From the NCBI RefSeq assembly GCF_015477775.1, contig NZ_JADLQO010000014.1:62001-126000 (forward strand): a DNA stretch of 64,000 bases, read 5' to 3'. The position numbers and the translations under genes were made by a program. Under the pieces are notes generated by a model, which searched no databases, was not told the origin of the DNA, and worked only from the letters and a program-made list of their open reading frames with translations. Positions 35,407 through 44,539 of this stretch are shown piece after piece; position 1 is the first letter of the stretch; each line of letters starts with the position of its first letter. The stretch comes from Nocardia abscessus. Lineage in GTDB: Bacteria; Actinomycetota; Actinomycetes; Mycobacteriales; Mycobacteriaceae.

Positions 35407-36603
35407 CTAGGGCCGGGTGCGCGAAGGAGTCAGGGTCACGGCCGTGGCGGCTGCGATGGCCACGGCGGCGAGGGCGGCGGTGGCAGGCCAGCCGAACCAG
35501 CCGACGGCGGCGGCCCCGGCGGCGGTGCCCGAGCTGCCGCCGATGAAGTAGACGATCATGTAGGCGCTGTTGAAGCGGGCCGGTGCGGCCGGGTCGATGG
35601 CGAGCACCGTGCTCTGATTGGCTACCTGCGCCGCGAACAGTCCTGCGTCGAAGAGGCCGAGGCAGAAAAGGGTTACGGCGGTGTGCGGCAGGGAAGCGCT
35701 CAGGACCGCGGCGGCGGCGAGGGCGAGCGCGAGCCCGACCAGGATCACTCGCCGCGCACCGATGCGATCGGTCCACGTCCCCGCAATGCGAGTGGCGACA
35801 ACGCCGAGGAGCCCGGCGAAGGCGTACATGCCGATCCGTTCGGCGGAATACGAGAACGGCGGCTGGGACAGCGCGACCGCGAGTCCTGCCCAGACGGTGC
35901 AGAAAGCGAAGAACCAGAGGGCCCCGCGACCCGCCGCCACTCGGAGCGCCGAAAACCGGGTGTACAGTCCCGGAATTTCGCGCAGCGTCGCCGAATAGCC
36001 GACGGTGGCACTTCCCGCCGCGGCGGGTAGGACTATGCGAGCGATGGCGGCGATGGCGGCGCAAGCCACCGCGAAGACGGACAACATCCCGCGCCAGCCG
36101 ATCGAATCCGTCAGCCACCCTCCGACGATCCGGCCCATGAGAATCCCCGCCGAAATGCCCGCGGTCACGATTCCCAGTGCCGTGGCCTGCCGTGACGGTT
36201 GCGCGAAACGCCCGGCGATCGAACTCAATTGGGCGCCGGCCGAGGATCCTGCGCCGATCAGGCCGACGACGAAGCCGAGCAGCCAGGGCGAACCGACCGC
36301 CGCGTTCACCGCCAATGCGACTGCCAGAGCACCGAACTGGGCCGATACCACGATGCGCGGCGCGAACTGGTCGACCAGCGGTACCAGGAGCGCGAGGCCT
36401 GCCAGATAGCCGATCGGTCCGCATGCCAGGGCCATGCCGACCGCCGCGAGCGAGGTGTGCAGCGAACCAGCCACCTCGGCGATGGCCGGTTGCAGCGGAT
36501 AGATACTTGCGGTGGCCAGCGCGGCCGCGAGCGCCATGAACCAGACGACGGGTGTCCGCAAGGCGGTGGCGCCCCTTGCGCCGGGAATGAGATCGGTTTC
36601 CAT
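35407..36603 (-). CDS. MFS transporter (arabinose-efflux type)
   Basis: 398 residues from ATG 36603 (METDLIPGARG); upstream frame extension is not membrane-like and is rejected. Twelve hydrophobic helices are visible from residue ~15. Between helices 2 and 3 is a short acidic-poor loop, and the two halves are joined near residue 200. The type is that of YnfM/AraJ efflux proteins, often multidrug or sugar exporters. Substrate unknown. There is no regulator directly upstream. Confidence 0.88.
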   Translation of the reverse strand: METDLIPGARGATALRTPVVWFMALAAALATASIYPLQPAIAEVAGSLHTSLAAVGMALACGPIGYLAGLALLVPLVDQFAPRIVVSAQFGALAVALAVNAAVGSPWLLGFVVGLIGAGSSAGAQLSSIAGRFAQPSRQATALGIVTAGISAGILMGRIVGGWLTDSIGWRGMLSVFAVACAAIAAIARIVLPAAAGSATVGYSATLREIPGLYTRFSALRVAAGRGALWFFAFCTVWAGLAVALSQPPFSYSAERIGMYAFAGLLGVVATRIAGTWTDRIGARRVILVGLALALAAAAVLSASLPHTAVTLFCLGLFDAGLFAAQVANQSTVLAIDPAAPARFNSAYMIVYFIGGSSGTAAGAAAVGWFGWPATAALAAVAIAAATAVTLTPSRTRP

Positions 36604-36709
36604 TGCACCGACGCTAGGAACGCCGAGGCCCGGATTCCGGCGGGAAAAGGACGCGATCGTCGCAGTCACAGCGCGTGTCCGGTGCTCTTTCGGCGTGAAT
36701 GCGCTCGGT

Positions 36710-36889
36710 TCAGCCGGCGGATTCTGCCGACTCGACGGCTTTGTCGTACACCTGGCTTGCGTCGCGGACTTTGGTCGCGAGGAACCGCATACGCTCGGCG
36801 GTGAGGTAGCCGCCGCCGAAAGCGGTTCGGTCCAGCTCGGCGGCCACCTGGTCCAGCGCCAACCGCGCAAATCGGATCTGATCAGGCAT
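36710..36889 (-). CDS. Small helical hypothetical protein
   Basis: 59 residues (MPDQIRFARLALDQVAAELD, then TAERMRFLATKVRDASQVYDKAVE). It is an amphipathic helical hairpin, soluble, with no signal. Codon use is normal. The ribosome binding site is weak, so a start at upstream codons cannot be excluded. It stands alone between the MFS gene and the DUF4304-like gene. Function unknown. Confidence 0.6.
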   Translation of the reverse strand: MPDQIRFARLALDQVAAELDRTAFGGGYLTAERMRFLATKVRDASQVYDKAVESAESAG

Positions 36890-37083
36890 GATCAAAGTTC
36901 TACCGGTGATCACCGCCGAAAACACCGCCCCACGCCGGTGAGTCTCGGTGCACGTCGACGGATTTACGCCGGAATCGAATATTGCGCTGTGCGGATTCGA
37001 AATCTCGGTGACTTATTCCGGCGATTGTGGGCAGCACGATCAAGCGTTACTCGACAAGCAAATGTGCCTCGGCTCGTCACTGC

Positions 37084-37746
37084 TCAAACCTCAGCCGCGC
37101 GGCGTTGTGCGTATGCGATCACGTTCTCCGCGTAGGCCGACGTGCCCTGTTCCGCGCAGCATGCCTGGTATCGGACGAGCGCGTCCTCCAGTTGCGGTCC
37201 TGGTCCGCGGTCGGTGAGCAGGACGACGATCGCCTCCCAGGTTTCGATCCGCGGGTCCGGGAGGGCCAGTAGTTCGTCGAGGTACCGGCCCGGTTCCAGC
37301 AGTCGCAGCGCCCGTCGCGCGTAGGCGTGCACCCGCCGGGGCAGCCCAGCGCGGATGGCGTCGATGTCGGCCTGCAGCGCCTGGCCCGGTCGCGCCGGGT
37401 CGACCCTCAGGGACCACAACTCGGTCAGATCGTCGGGCAATCCGTGATCGTCGATCGGTCCGGGGCCGGTCGCCTGCTCGAGCGGCGCTATCGGGAGACC
37501 GAGCCGCGTATTGCGCCAGTTGCAGAATTCCCACCAGGCGGCCGGTGTGGCACTCAGGGTCAAACCGAACTTCAGCTCCTGCTGCCCTCCGGTCCAGGTA
37601 CGCAGCGTCCGGCTGCGGCCGACAGAGGCGACACCGCCCGGCACGACCCGCACCCACCTGGCGTCCGAGCCATCGAAGCCGTACGGCTGCAGCAGCTTTC
37701 CCGCTTCTCGCGTCAGTCGGCGCAGCGCCGCGTCCGGTCCGACCAT
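37084..37746 (-). CDS. DUF4304-like hypothetical protein
   Basis: 220 residues. The N-terminal ~110 residues resemble DUF4304: LLQPYGFDGSDARWVRV, then SVGRSRTLRTWTGGQQELKFG and LTLSATPAAWW. The C-terminal half is helical (RVHAYARRALRLLEPGRYLD, then LEDALVRYQACCAE). It is cytoplasmic. DUF4304 proteins are often found near toxin-immunity genes, but none is seen here. The family assignment is moderate and the function unknown. Confidence 0.75.
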   Translation of the reverse strand: MVGPDAALRRLTREAGKLLQPYGFDGSDARWVRVVPGGVASVGRSRTLRTWTGGQQELKFGLTLSATPAAWWEFCNWRNTRLGLPIAPLEQATGPGPIDDHGLPDDLTELWSLRVDPARPGQALQADIDAIRAGLPRRVHAYARRALRLLEPGRYLDELLALPDPRIETWEAIVVLLTDRGPGPQLEDALVRYQACCAEQGTSAYAENVIAYAQRRAAEV

Positions 37747-37837
37747 GCGAGCAGATTAGCGGTACGCACCGACACGAACAGGCGAGCACGCGCCACCGTC
37801 ACCGCTGCGGCGCCGCGCCCTCGACCGGACTCGCTGA

Positions 37838-38503
37838 TCACGACGGGCGGCCGGTGATCAGTGGCGCGATGGCACGGCGGGCGATGCGCCGGGCGACGGC
37901 CTCGTCATCGAGGTCGTAGCGGGTGTGGGGCAGGACGAGGTAGCCGAGGGTCAGGCGGATGATCGCGTCGGCTCGGATGTCGGGATCCGCTTGTGGCAGT
38001 ACGCCTTCGGATTGACCCGCGACGATGTGGGCCGCGATGAACCGGTGACCCGTGTCCAGCGGTGAGGGGTCGCCCGCGGACAACATGGCGAGGAGTTCGC
38101 CGGTGCGTGTGACGTCGGCGTCGGCGGCGAGGAATCTCCTGCGTAGCCGCAGGCAAGCGAGGAATCCCTCGGTGATCCGCTCGGTGGGGTCGGTGACGGT
38201 GAGGAAGGTCGTGGCGATCTCGGTGAGGAACGCGCGCAGGGTGTGCGCGATGGCCGCCTCGAACACGGCGTCCTTGCCGCCGAAGCGGCGGAACAGGGTC
38301 GCGCGGCCGATTCCGGCGGCGGCGGCGACGTCGTCCATCGTCGCCGTCCGGGTGCCACGCTCGGCGAGCACCCGCATGGCGGCCTCGTAGACGCGCTCGT
38401 CGTCGGCCGTCGCGGGGCCCGGGGTCGCGGCCCGGCCGACGGCGCGTTCGAACAGGCTGGTCAGCGGGGCGCCGGGACGGGTCACCCGCCCAGTATCCTT
38501 CAT
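37838..38503 (-). CDS. TetR-family transcriptional regulator
   Basis: 221 residues. The HTH is at residues 35-80: RVYEAAMRVLAERGTRTATM, then DDVAAAAGIGRATLFRRFG. A ligand-binding domain follows. The start lies inside a long inverted repeat that is very likely its own operator. It is divergent from the decayed DUF2236/hydrolase genes, which were probably its targets, and it may now control only itself. Confidence 0.9.
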   Translation of the reverse strand: MKDTGRVTRPGAPLTSLFERAVGRAATPGPATADDERVYEAAMRVLAERGTRTATMDDVAAAAGIGRATLFRRFGGKDAVFEAAIAHTLRAFLTEIATTFLTVTDPTERITEGFLACLRLRRRFLAADADVTRTGELLAMLSAGDPSPLDTGHRFIAAHIVAGQSEGVLPQADPDIRADAIIRLTLGYLVLPHTRYDLDDEAVARRIARRAIAPLITGRPS

Positions 38504-38533
38504 GAGACTACTATGCTCGTAATAGTCTCATGA
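38500..38533. promoter_or_regulatory. Long palindromic TetR operator
   Basis: TCATGAGACTA (38500-38510) and TAGTCTCATGA (38523-38533) are perfect 11-bp inverted repeats with a 12-base spacer. The left arm covers the TetR start codon and the right arm ends four bases before the divergent gene. This is a textbook autoregulatory arrangement. Confidence 0.8.
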
Positions 38534-38537
38534 GAGT

Positions 38538-38967
38538 GTGGAATCGGATGCGGGATCATCGCCGGCCGAGCCGGTGCCGTTGGGTCCGGATTCGGTGGCG
38601 TGGGCGGTATTCGGCGACGTGACGTTCGTGCCTGGAGCGCAGCGACATCACCGACCGGGTGCTGGCCGTGGTCGGCTCACCGAAGCCGCCACCGGTAGCG
38701 GTGCTCCGGCACGGCTTCGTGTGGAACCACACGCTGGGCCCGATCGCCGGGCGGGTGCTGGTGCTGACGACGGCGGGCCTGTTGACGCCACGGCTACGCG
38801 AACTGCTCGGCGTCCCGTGGAACCGTCGGCGCCGTCTGGCATTCGGCGTACTCGCCGCGCTCTCTCGCGCGACGGTGCCGCGACTGCCCGCGCCGCTGCG
38901 CCTGGTGCCGCAGGCGCGGCGCGCACACCCGCGTGCGCGGCGCGGCGGAGTTTCCCGACCTCACGCC
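38538..38967 (+). pseudogene. Remnant of a DUF2236 (MpaB-like) oxygenase
   Basis: The first ~34 codons (MESDAGSSPAEPVPLGPDSV, then AWAVFGDVTFVPGA) match the N-terminus of DUF2236 oxygenase-domain proteins. After a frame change near 38640, DITDRVLAVVGSPKPPP, AGLLTPRLRELLGVPW and LPAPLRLVPQAR match the C-terminus of the same family. The central ~150 residues with the haem-binding part are missing. It is thus an internally deleted, frame-shifted copy. It is divergent from the TetR gene and shares its operator. Confidence 0.7.
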
Positions 38968-39908
38968 GTGCCGGAGGGTTCACCCGCGGGCCGACCCTCC
39001 CGCCTCGCCACCGCGGCCGAGATCCTCGAGGTGCGCAGCAGCGACGGAACGCGGCTGCACGTCGAGGTGCACGGCCAGGCCGACGCACCGACGATCGTGC
39101 TCGCCCACGGCGTGCTGTGCTCACTCGAGTTCTGGCGCAACAAGATCGAAGACCTTCGCGGCGAATTCCGGATCGTCGCCTACGACCAGCGCGGCCACGG
39201 CCCGCAGCGAGGCGCCCCGCGCCGGGCATTACGGCATCGAGCATCTCGCCGACGACCTGCACGCGGTTCTCACCGCCACCGTGCCAGGGAACCAGCGGGC
39301 GGTGATCGCCGGGCACTCCCTGGGTGGAATCGCGGTGATGGCTTGGGCCGCACGGCATCCCGACGAAGTCACCGCCCGTGCCGCGGCGGTGGCGCTGGTC
39401 AACACCACACCCGGCGTGATCCTGGACCACATGCACGTGCTGCGCGGCCCGGACCGCCTGCTCGGCGTGCGACGGCGTCTGGCACGGACCGTGGTGCCGC
39501 TGGCGGGCATACCGCTGCCGCGCCGCATGCCATTGCGCCGCCGGCTCCTGACCCACGTCGCGGTCGGTCGGGCGGCCGGTGCGACAGTCGGCTCCGGGCT
39601 GGATCGCATGGTCGCCACGACTTCGGCCCGCGGTCGCGGCGGCTACGGCAGCCTGCTGGTCAACCTGCTGACGGCCCTCGACCCGGCCGCGCTGAACGTC
39701 CCCGCTTCGGTCATCGCCGGGCGCGCCGGACCGCATCGCACCACCGGCACGGTCCCGCCTGATCGCGTCCCGGCTCCCGCAGTTGCTGCAACTGCTCGGA
39801 CTGGACTGCGGGCACTGCGCACCGCTCGAATGCGCCGATGCCGTGTCCACGGCCCTGCGCGAACTCGCGCACGGTCACGTTCCGGTGGACGCGCACCCGA
39901 ATGCGTGA
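38968..39908 (+). pseudogene. Alpha/beta hydrolase with several frameshifts
   Basis: Starting about GTG 38968 the frame reads EVRSSDGTRLHVEVHG, then IVLAHGVLCSLEFWRNKIED and VAYDQRGHG. The sense then shifts near 39205 to YGIEHLADDLHAVLTA, followed by VIAGHSLGGIAVMAWAARHP with the nucleophile elbow. It shifts again near 39725 to IAPPARSRLIASRLPQLLQL, ending HVPVDAHPNA at 39906. All parts belong to one alpha/beta hydrolase of about 310 residues. Two indels make it non-functional unless they are sequencing errors. It follows the oxygenase remnant. Confidence 0.8.
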
Positions 39909-39984
39909 CGGCGACACGGACCGGAGCGAAGGGCGAACCGCGAGCAACGTCTCGCCGCATCCGCACAGCCTCGCCACGAACCGG

Positions 39985-40005
39985 TTCAATCATTGATTGA
40001 ATCAA
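39985..40005. promoter_or_regulatory. Overlapping AT-rich palindromes before the SDR gene
   Basis: TTCAATCA-T-TGATTGAA (39985-40001) overlaps TTGATT-G-AATCAA (39993-40005). Both are perfect. They lie ~70 bp before the SDR start in unusually AT-rich sequence. This is a likely regulator site; the regulator is not identified. Confidence 0.5.
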
Positions 40006-40070
40006 CTCTTGAAGCATGTTCTACTTCTAAGTCGAGCGGGCCGGAGTCCCGCTGACGAAGGAGACGGCCG

Positions 40071-40880
40071 ATGACCGAGAGAACCGTGCTGATCACCGGC
40101 GCCGGTGGCGGGCTCGGCGGTGCGACCGCGGCCCTGTTCGCCCGCCGCGGCTGGACAGTGCTCGCCGCCGATCTGCGCCCGCCCGCACCCGCGCCGAACA
40201 CGATCCCGCTCGAACTCGACGTGACCGACCCCGCGTCGGTCGACGCGGCACTGACCAGCGCCGAACAGCACGCGCCGAGTGGGCTCGACGCGGTGGTGAC
40301 CTTCGCAGGGACGATGTTCGTCGGCGCCCTCGTCGAGGTCGACGACACGGACCTGCAACGCATCTTCGAGGTGAACGTGCTCGGCACCCACCGCGTGGTG
40401 CGAGCCGCTTTCCCGCTGGTGCACCGTCGCCGCGGACGGGTGATCACCGTCAGCTCCGAGACCGGGTGGCAGAAGGCCCTCATGCTCAACGGGCCCTATG
40501 CCATGACCAAACACGCCATCGAGGCCTACTCCGACGCACTGCGGCGGGAACTGATGTTCCTCGGCATCCCCGTCAGCGTCATCCAGCCGGGCCCCTTCCG
40601 CACGGACATGGTGCACGGCATCCGCGCCACCTTCGAACGAGCACGCGAGCGGTCCACTCACTTCGCCGAACTGACCGGCAAGGTCGCAGCCCTCGCCGAA
40701 GGCGAGCAAAGCCGCGCCCATCACCCGGATGTCCTCGCTCGCGCCGTGTGGAAGGCCGCCACCGCATCCCGGCCGCGCAGGCGCTACTCGGTCCGGCCCG
40801 ACCTACGGCGGGTGCTCATGCACCGGCTACCCGACGCCCTGCTCGATCCGATGCTCGAGGCGGCGCTGCGACCTCGATGA
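40071..40880 (+). CDS. Short-chain dehydrogenase/reductase
   Basis: 269 residues, classical SDR. The cofactor motif is TGAGGGLGGATA at residues 9-20, followed by VVTFAG. The catalytic Ser is in VITVSSETGW and Tyr/Lys in YAMTKHAIEAY. The C-terminal 60 residues are basic (RPRRRYSVRPDLRRVLMHRL), as in SDRs often found with lipid or steroid metabolism. The start ATG follows AAGGAGA. The palindromes upstream suggest regulation. Substrate unknown. Confidence 0.92.
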   Translation: MTERTVLITGAGGGLGGATAALFARRGWTVLAADLRPPAPAPNTIPLELDVTDPASVDAALTSAEQHAPSGLDAVVTFAGTMFVGALVEVDDTDLQRIFEVNVLGTHRVVRAAFPLVHRRRGRVITVSSETGWQKALMLNGPYAMTKHAIEAYSDALRRELMFLGIPVSVIQPGPFRTDMVHGIRATFERARERSTHFAELTGKVAALAEGEQSRAHHPDVLARAVWKAATASRPRRRYSVRPDLRRVLMHRLPDALLDPMLEAALRPR

Positions 40881-40927
40881 GCGGCCGCCTTACCCGGTCG
40901 AAGTACCCGCGCGTCGGCGCGTGTCGG

Positions 40928-42319
40928 TCAGGCCGTCACCGCCGGGCGCAGGTGCACGACCTTCGTCTGAGTCATCTCGTCGAGTAGTTCCGGCCCGTAG
41001 CCGAAGCCGGTTCCGCTGGCACGGCGAGGGTGCGCTGCTCCACCGGGCGCCCCGCCGAACACCGCATTGATCTTCACCGTGCCGACCGGCAGTTCGCGCC
41101 AGGCGTACTGGGCATTGGCCAGCGACGGGGTGAGGACGGTCGCCGCGAGACCGTACTCGTCGCTCGCGGCCTCGGCGACGCCCTGCTCGAACGTGTCCAC
41201 CACCCGCACCGGCGCGACCGGACCGAACGTTTCCTCACGCATGATCCGCACAGTCGGATCGCAGGTCAGTACGGTTGCCGGATAGTGCGCACCGGCGCCG
41301 TCCGGCACCACGCCGCCTGTCACCAGATCGGCCCCGTGTTCCACAGCATCGCGCACCTGGGCGTGCACCTGATCGCGATGGCGCCGGTCGACCAACGGCG
41401 CGGGCGTCCAGGACTCGGCCTCGGCTACCAGCGCCGCGAGAAATGCCTCCGCGACGTCGCGGTGCACGAAGATCCGCTCGACGGACACGCAGATCTGACC
41501 GGAGTTCGCGAACGCGCCGAGCGCCGCCTGCCCGGCGGCCCACACGGGGTCCACACCGGTGTCGACGACGAGTGCGTCGTTGCCGCCGTTCTCCAGCAAT
41601 GCCTTGGCGCCTGTGACCGCGGCGCTTTTCGCGATCGATCGTCCGGTAGCCGTACTGCCGACGTGCGCGACGACGTCCACATCGGGGCGTGCGGCGAGCA
41701 GTGCGCCGATGCGCCCGTCACCTTGGACCGTCTGCAGAACACCCTCGGGGAGCGCGCGGCCGAGCAGATCGCCGAGAAGACCGCCGGTATGAGGTGCGCG
41801 TTCACTCGGCTTGTGCACCACCGTGTTCCCGGTGACCAGCGCCGCGCCGAGCAAACCGCAGGACACCGCCACCGGATCGTTCCAAGGCGTCAGGGCGACG
41901 ACCACGCCGCGAGGTTCCCACACCATGAGATCGGTCGCTTCGAAGTCGCCCTGAAGACTCTTCCCTCGGTGCACCGGCCCCAGTTCGGCGTATTGCTCCA
42001 GCGTTCCGGCGCCGGCCAGCACGCCCGCTTTGCTCTCCGATTGCGGGCGTCCGGTTTCGAGGCGGTTGAGCTCGGCCAGTTCATCGGCGCGCTCACGAAG
42101 CGAGGCAGCGCCCGCACGCAGTGCGCCGGCCCGCTCGGCTGCCGGGGTGCGTGCCCACGTGGGCTGAACCCGATTGGCCAGCACCAGCTGACGGTCGATG
42201 TCCGCGATACCGGTCATGGGCACTTTGCCGACGGTGGCACCGGTCGCGGGGTCGAGGATCTCGATCGTGTCGGTCGCCCGATGGTCGGAGGGAAACGTGA
42301 CAGCGTTCGGTGCGCTCAT
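40928..42319 (-). CDS. Aldehyde dehydrogenase family protein
   Basis: 463 residues from ATG 42319 (MSAPNAVTFP). Upstream extension of the frame is rejected because the family match begins here. NAD(P)-binding and active-site motifs are visible: LTPWNDPVAVSC, HVGSTATGRSIAKSA, LLENGGNDALVV (general-base Glu), SGQICVSVERI (nucleophilic Cys), and EETFGPVAPV near the end. It oxidises an aldehyde in the cytosol; the substrate is unknown. It is divergent from the glycan operon and the ~150-bp spacer carries both promoters. A link to sugar metabolism is possible but unproven. Confidence 0.92.
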   Translation of the reverse strand: MSAPNAVTFPSDHRATDTIEILDPATGATVGKVPMTGIADIDRQLVLANRVQPTWARTPAAERAGALRAGAASLRERADELAELNRLETGRPQSESKAGVLAGAGTLEQYAELGPVHRGKSLQGDFEATDLMVWEPRGVVVALTPWNDPVAVSCGLLGAALVTGNTVVHKPSERAPHTGGLLGDLLGRALPEGVLQTVQGDGRIGALLAARPDVDVVAHVGSTATGRSIAKSAAVTGAKALLENGGNDALVVDTGVDPVWAAGQAALGAFANSGQICVSVERIFVHRDVAEAFLAALVAEAESWTPAPLVDRRHRDQVHAQVRDAVEHGADLVTGGVVPDGAGAHYPATVLTCDPTVRIMREETFGPVAPVRVVDTFEQGVAEAASDEYGLAATVLTPSLANAQYAWRELPVGTVKINAVFGGAPGGAAHPRRASGTGFGYGPELLDEMTQTKVVHLRPAVTA

Positions 42320-42468
42320 ATCGCGGGCGTTACCTGGCTCACATGGTTCAAACCCAGCGGGCGCGACGTCGGCGCCGATCCGCCGCCCGGCGCTCGAGCG
42401 TGTTCCACGTGGTAGCTGTCGGTGGGCAGGCCGGTTTGAACCTGCGGTAAGAGGCAAGAGCTATCGAC

Positions 42469-43437
42469 ATGGCCGGACGGCTCACGGTGTTGCTGTGGCA
42501 CGTGCACGGTTCCTGGACGACGTCTTTCGTCCGAGGACCACACCGCTATCTGGTCCCTGTGCTGGAAGGCGGCGGGCCGTGGGGTCGAGGGCGGTGCGGC
42601 CGCGATTGGCCGTCCGCCGCGGAGGTGCCCGTGGCGCGATTGCGCGACACCGAGCCGGACGTGGTCGTCCTCCAACGCCCGGAAGAACTCGACCTCACCG
42701 AGCGATGGCTCGGTCGTCGTCCTGGCGCGGGCATTCCGGCGGTCTACGTCGAGCACAACACTCCGCGTCCCAGCGCGGCCACCACTCGGCATCCGCTGGC
42801 GGATCGCGCCGACATCCCGATCGTGCACGTCACGCATTTCAACAATCTGATGTGGGACAACGGGAAAGCGCCCACCCGGATCGTGCCGCACGGCATCGTG
42901 GACCCCGGCGCGCTCTACACCGGCGAAGTGCCACACGGCGTCGCACTGATCAACGAACCGATGCGCCGCGGAAGGATCACCGGAAGTGATCTGCTGCCCG
43001 ACTTCGCGATGGCGGGGCCGATCGATTTGTACGGCATCGGAGCCGACGAATTCACGCCGGACCGAGCCGCCGGACACCCGATCCGCGGAATCGGCGACCT
43101 CGACCAGTCCGCATTGCATCCGGACATGGCGCGGCGGAGGGTCTATCTGCACACCGCGCGGTGGACCTCGCTCGGATTGTCGCTGCTGGAGGCCATGCAC
43201 CTGGCCATGCCGGTCGTGGCCGTCGCCACCACCGAGGCCGTGCGCGCGGTGCCGCCGGAAGCAGGCGCCATCTCTTCCGACATCGCCACGCTCACCGCGA
43301 AGTTCCATGAATACCTGCACGAACCCGACCTGGCGGTGCTCGCGGGCAAGTCGGGCCGGCAGTTCGCGCTGGAGCATTTCGGCCTGGGGATCTTCCTGCG
43401 CCGGTGGGATTCCCTCCTCGCCGAGGTCACCGAATGA
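42469..43437 (+). CDS. Glycosyltransferase, GT4-like
   Basis: 322 residues, GT-B fold. Visible are VYVEHNTPRP, HVTHFNNLMWDNG, RIVPHGIVDPGALYTG (hinge region) and the donor-site segment YLHTARWTSLGLSLLEAMHL with the EX7E-like Glu. It is cytoplasmic and uses a nucleotide sugar. It is the first gene of the ten-gene operon; its TGA overlaps the ATG of the next gene. In related actinobacterial clusters such an enzyme transfers heptose or pentose to an acceptor. Confidence 0.88.
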   Translation: MAGRLTVLLWHVHGSWTTSFVRGPHRYLVPVLEGGGPWGRGRCGRDWPSAAEVPVARLRDTEPDVVVLQRPEELDLTERWLGRRPGAGIPAVYVEHNTPRPSAATTRHPLADRADIPIVHVTHFNNLMWDNGKAPTRIVPHGIVDPGALYTGEVPHGVALINEPMRRGRITGSDLLPDFAMAGPIDLYGIGADEFTPDRAAGHPIRGIGDLDQSALHPDMARRRVYLHTARWTSLGLSLLEAMHLAMPVVAVATTEAVRAVPPEAGAISSDIATLTAKFHEYLHEPDLAVLAGKSGRQFALEHFGLGIFLRRWDSLLAEVTE

Positions 43438-44432
43438 AGGGCGTGATCGGCGTGGTTGCCGTGTCCGAACCATGTGAACGTGCGTTGGTCACCGGCGGTT
43501 GCGGATTCGTCGGGTCGCACCTGTGTGCACAGTTGCTCGACGCGGGAACAGCCGTGCTCGCCGTGGACAACTTCGTCACCTCCGCCCCGGACAACGTCGC
43601 CGGGCTGTTGGAGCGGCCCGGATTCGATCTCCTACGGCACGACGTCACCGAACCACTGCCCACCCTCGGCTGCTTCGACGTCGTCTTCCACCTCGCGTCG
43701 GCCGCGTCACCGCCGGACTACCTACGGCTGCCGATCGAGACGCTGCGAGCCGGTTCGCTCGGCACCGCCAACGCCCTCGAGCTGGCCGAACGGTGCCGAG
43801 CTCGATTCGTGCTCGCGTCGACGAGCGAGGTCTACGGTGACCCGGCGGTCCACCCCCAGCCCGAAAACTATTGGGGTCACGTCAACCCGGTGGGTCCGCG
43901 CAGCGTATACGACGAGGCGAAACGGTATGCCGAGGCCTTGACAATGGCATTTCACCGGGAACGAGGCGTGAATACCGGAATAGCCCGGATTTTCAACACT
44001 TACGGCCCCGGCATGCGCACCGACGACGGCCGAATGGTGCCCACTTTCATCGCCCAGGCGCTGTCGGACGCGCCACTCACCATCGCCGGAACCGGCGAGC
44101 AGACCCGCTCCCTGTGTTACGTCGAGGACACGGTGCGCGGCTTGCTCGCGCTGGCGGCGACCGACCATCCGGGGCCGGTCAACATCGGCAATCCGCACGA
44201 AGTCTCCGTGCGGTGCCTCGCCGCGGAAATCCGAGCGTTGACCGGCAGCCGGTCCCCAGTGACGTACGTCGAGGGCGCGACCGATGATCCGCAGCGGCGC
44301 TGCCCGGACATTTCGCTGGCTCGGCGCGTACTCGGTTGGCGGCCACTGGTCACCCGGGCAGAAGGACTGCGCCGCACGATCGACTGGTTCGCCGGACGCG
44401 CGGCGAAGTCGGCCGAAGGGTCTTTGCGCTGA
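43434..44432 (+). CDS. NAD-dependent epimerase/decarboxylase, UDP-glucuronate decarboxylase-like
   Basis: 332 residues, extended SDR. The motif TGGCGFVGSHL is near residue 21, STSEVYGDP and YDEAKRYAEALTM (Tyr-x3-Lys) form the active site, and RIFNTYGPGMR follows. The sequence is closest in pattern to UXS enzymes that convert UDP-glucuronate to UDP-xylose. That fits the UDP-glucose dehydrogenase at the end of the operon. dTDP-glucose 4,6-dehydratase is an alternative. The start overlaps the previous stop (ATGA). Confidence 0.85.
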   Translation: MKGVIGVVAVSEPCERALVTGGCGFVGSHLCAQLLDAGTAVLAVDNFVTSAPDNVAGLLERPGFDLLRHDVTEPLPTLGCFDVVFHLASAASPPDYLRLPIETLRAGSLGTANALELAERCRARFVLASTSEVYGDPAVHPQPENYWGHVNPVGPRSVYDEAKRYAEALTMAFHRERGVNTGIARIFNTYGPGMRTDDGRMVPTFIAQALSDAPLTIAGTGEQTRSLCYVEDTVRGLLALAATDHPGPVNIGNPHEVSVRCLAAEIRALTGSRSPVTYVEGATDDPQRRCPDISLARRVLGWRPLVTRAEGLRRTIDWFAGRAAKSAEGSLR

Positions 44433-44539
44433 TCAGCGCCGTGCAGCAGATCGGTTTAGTGGTGACTTCAGCGGGTAGCGCCCCACATATGTAGCGGGCA
44501 GACCGACAGGTCCCGCGTCTCGACCAGAAAGGCGGGCCC

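Noticed and set aside
40002..40724. Minus-strand frame opposite the SDR gene
   Set aside because: The SDR on the plus strand has all catalytic motifs; the antisense frame has none.
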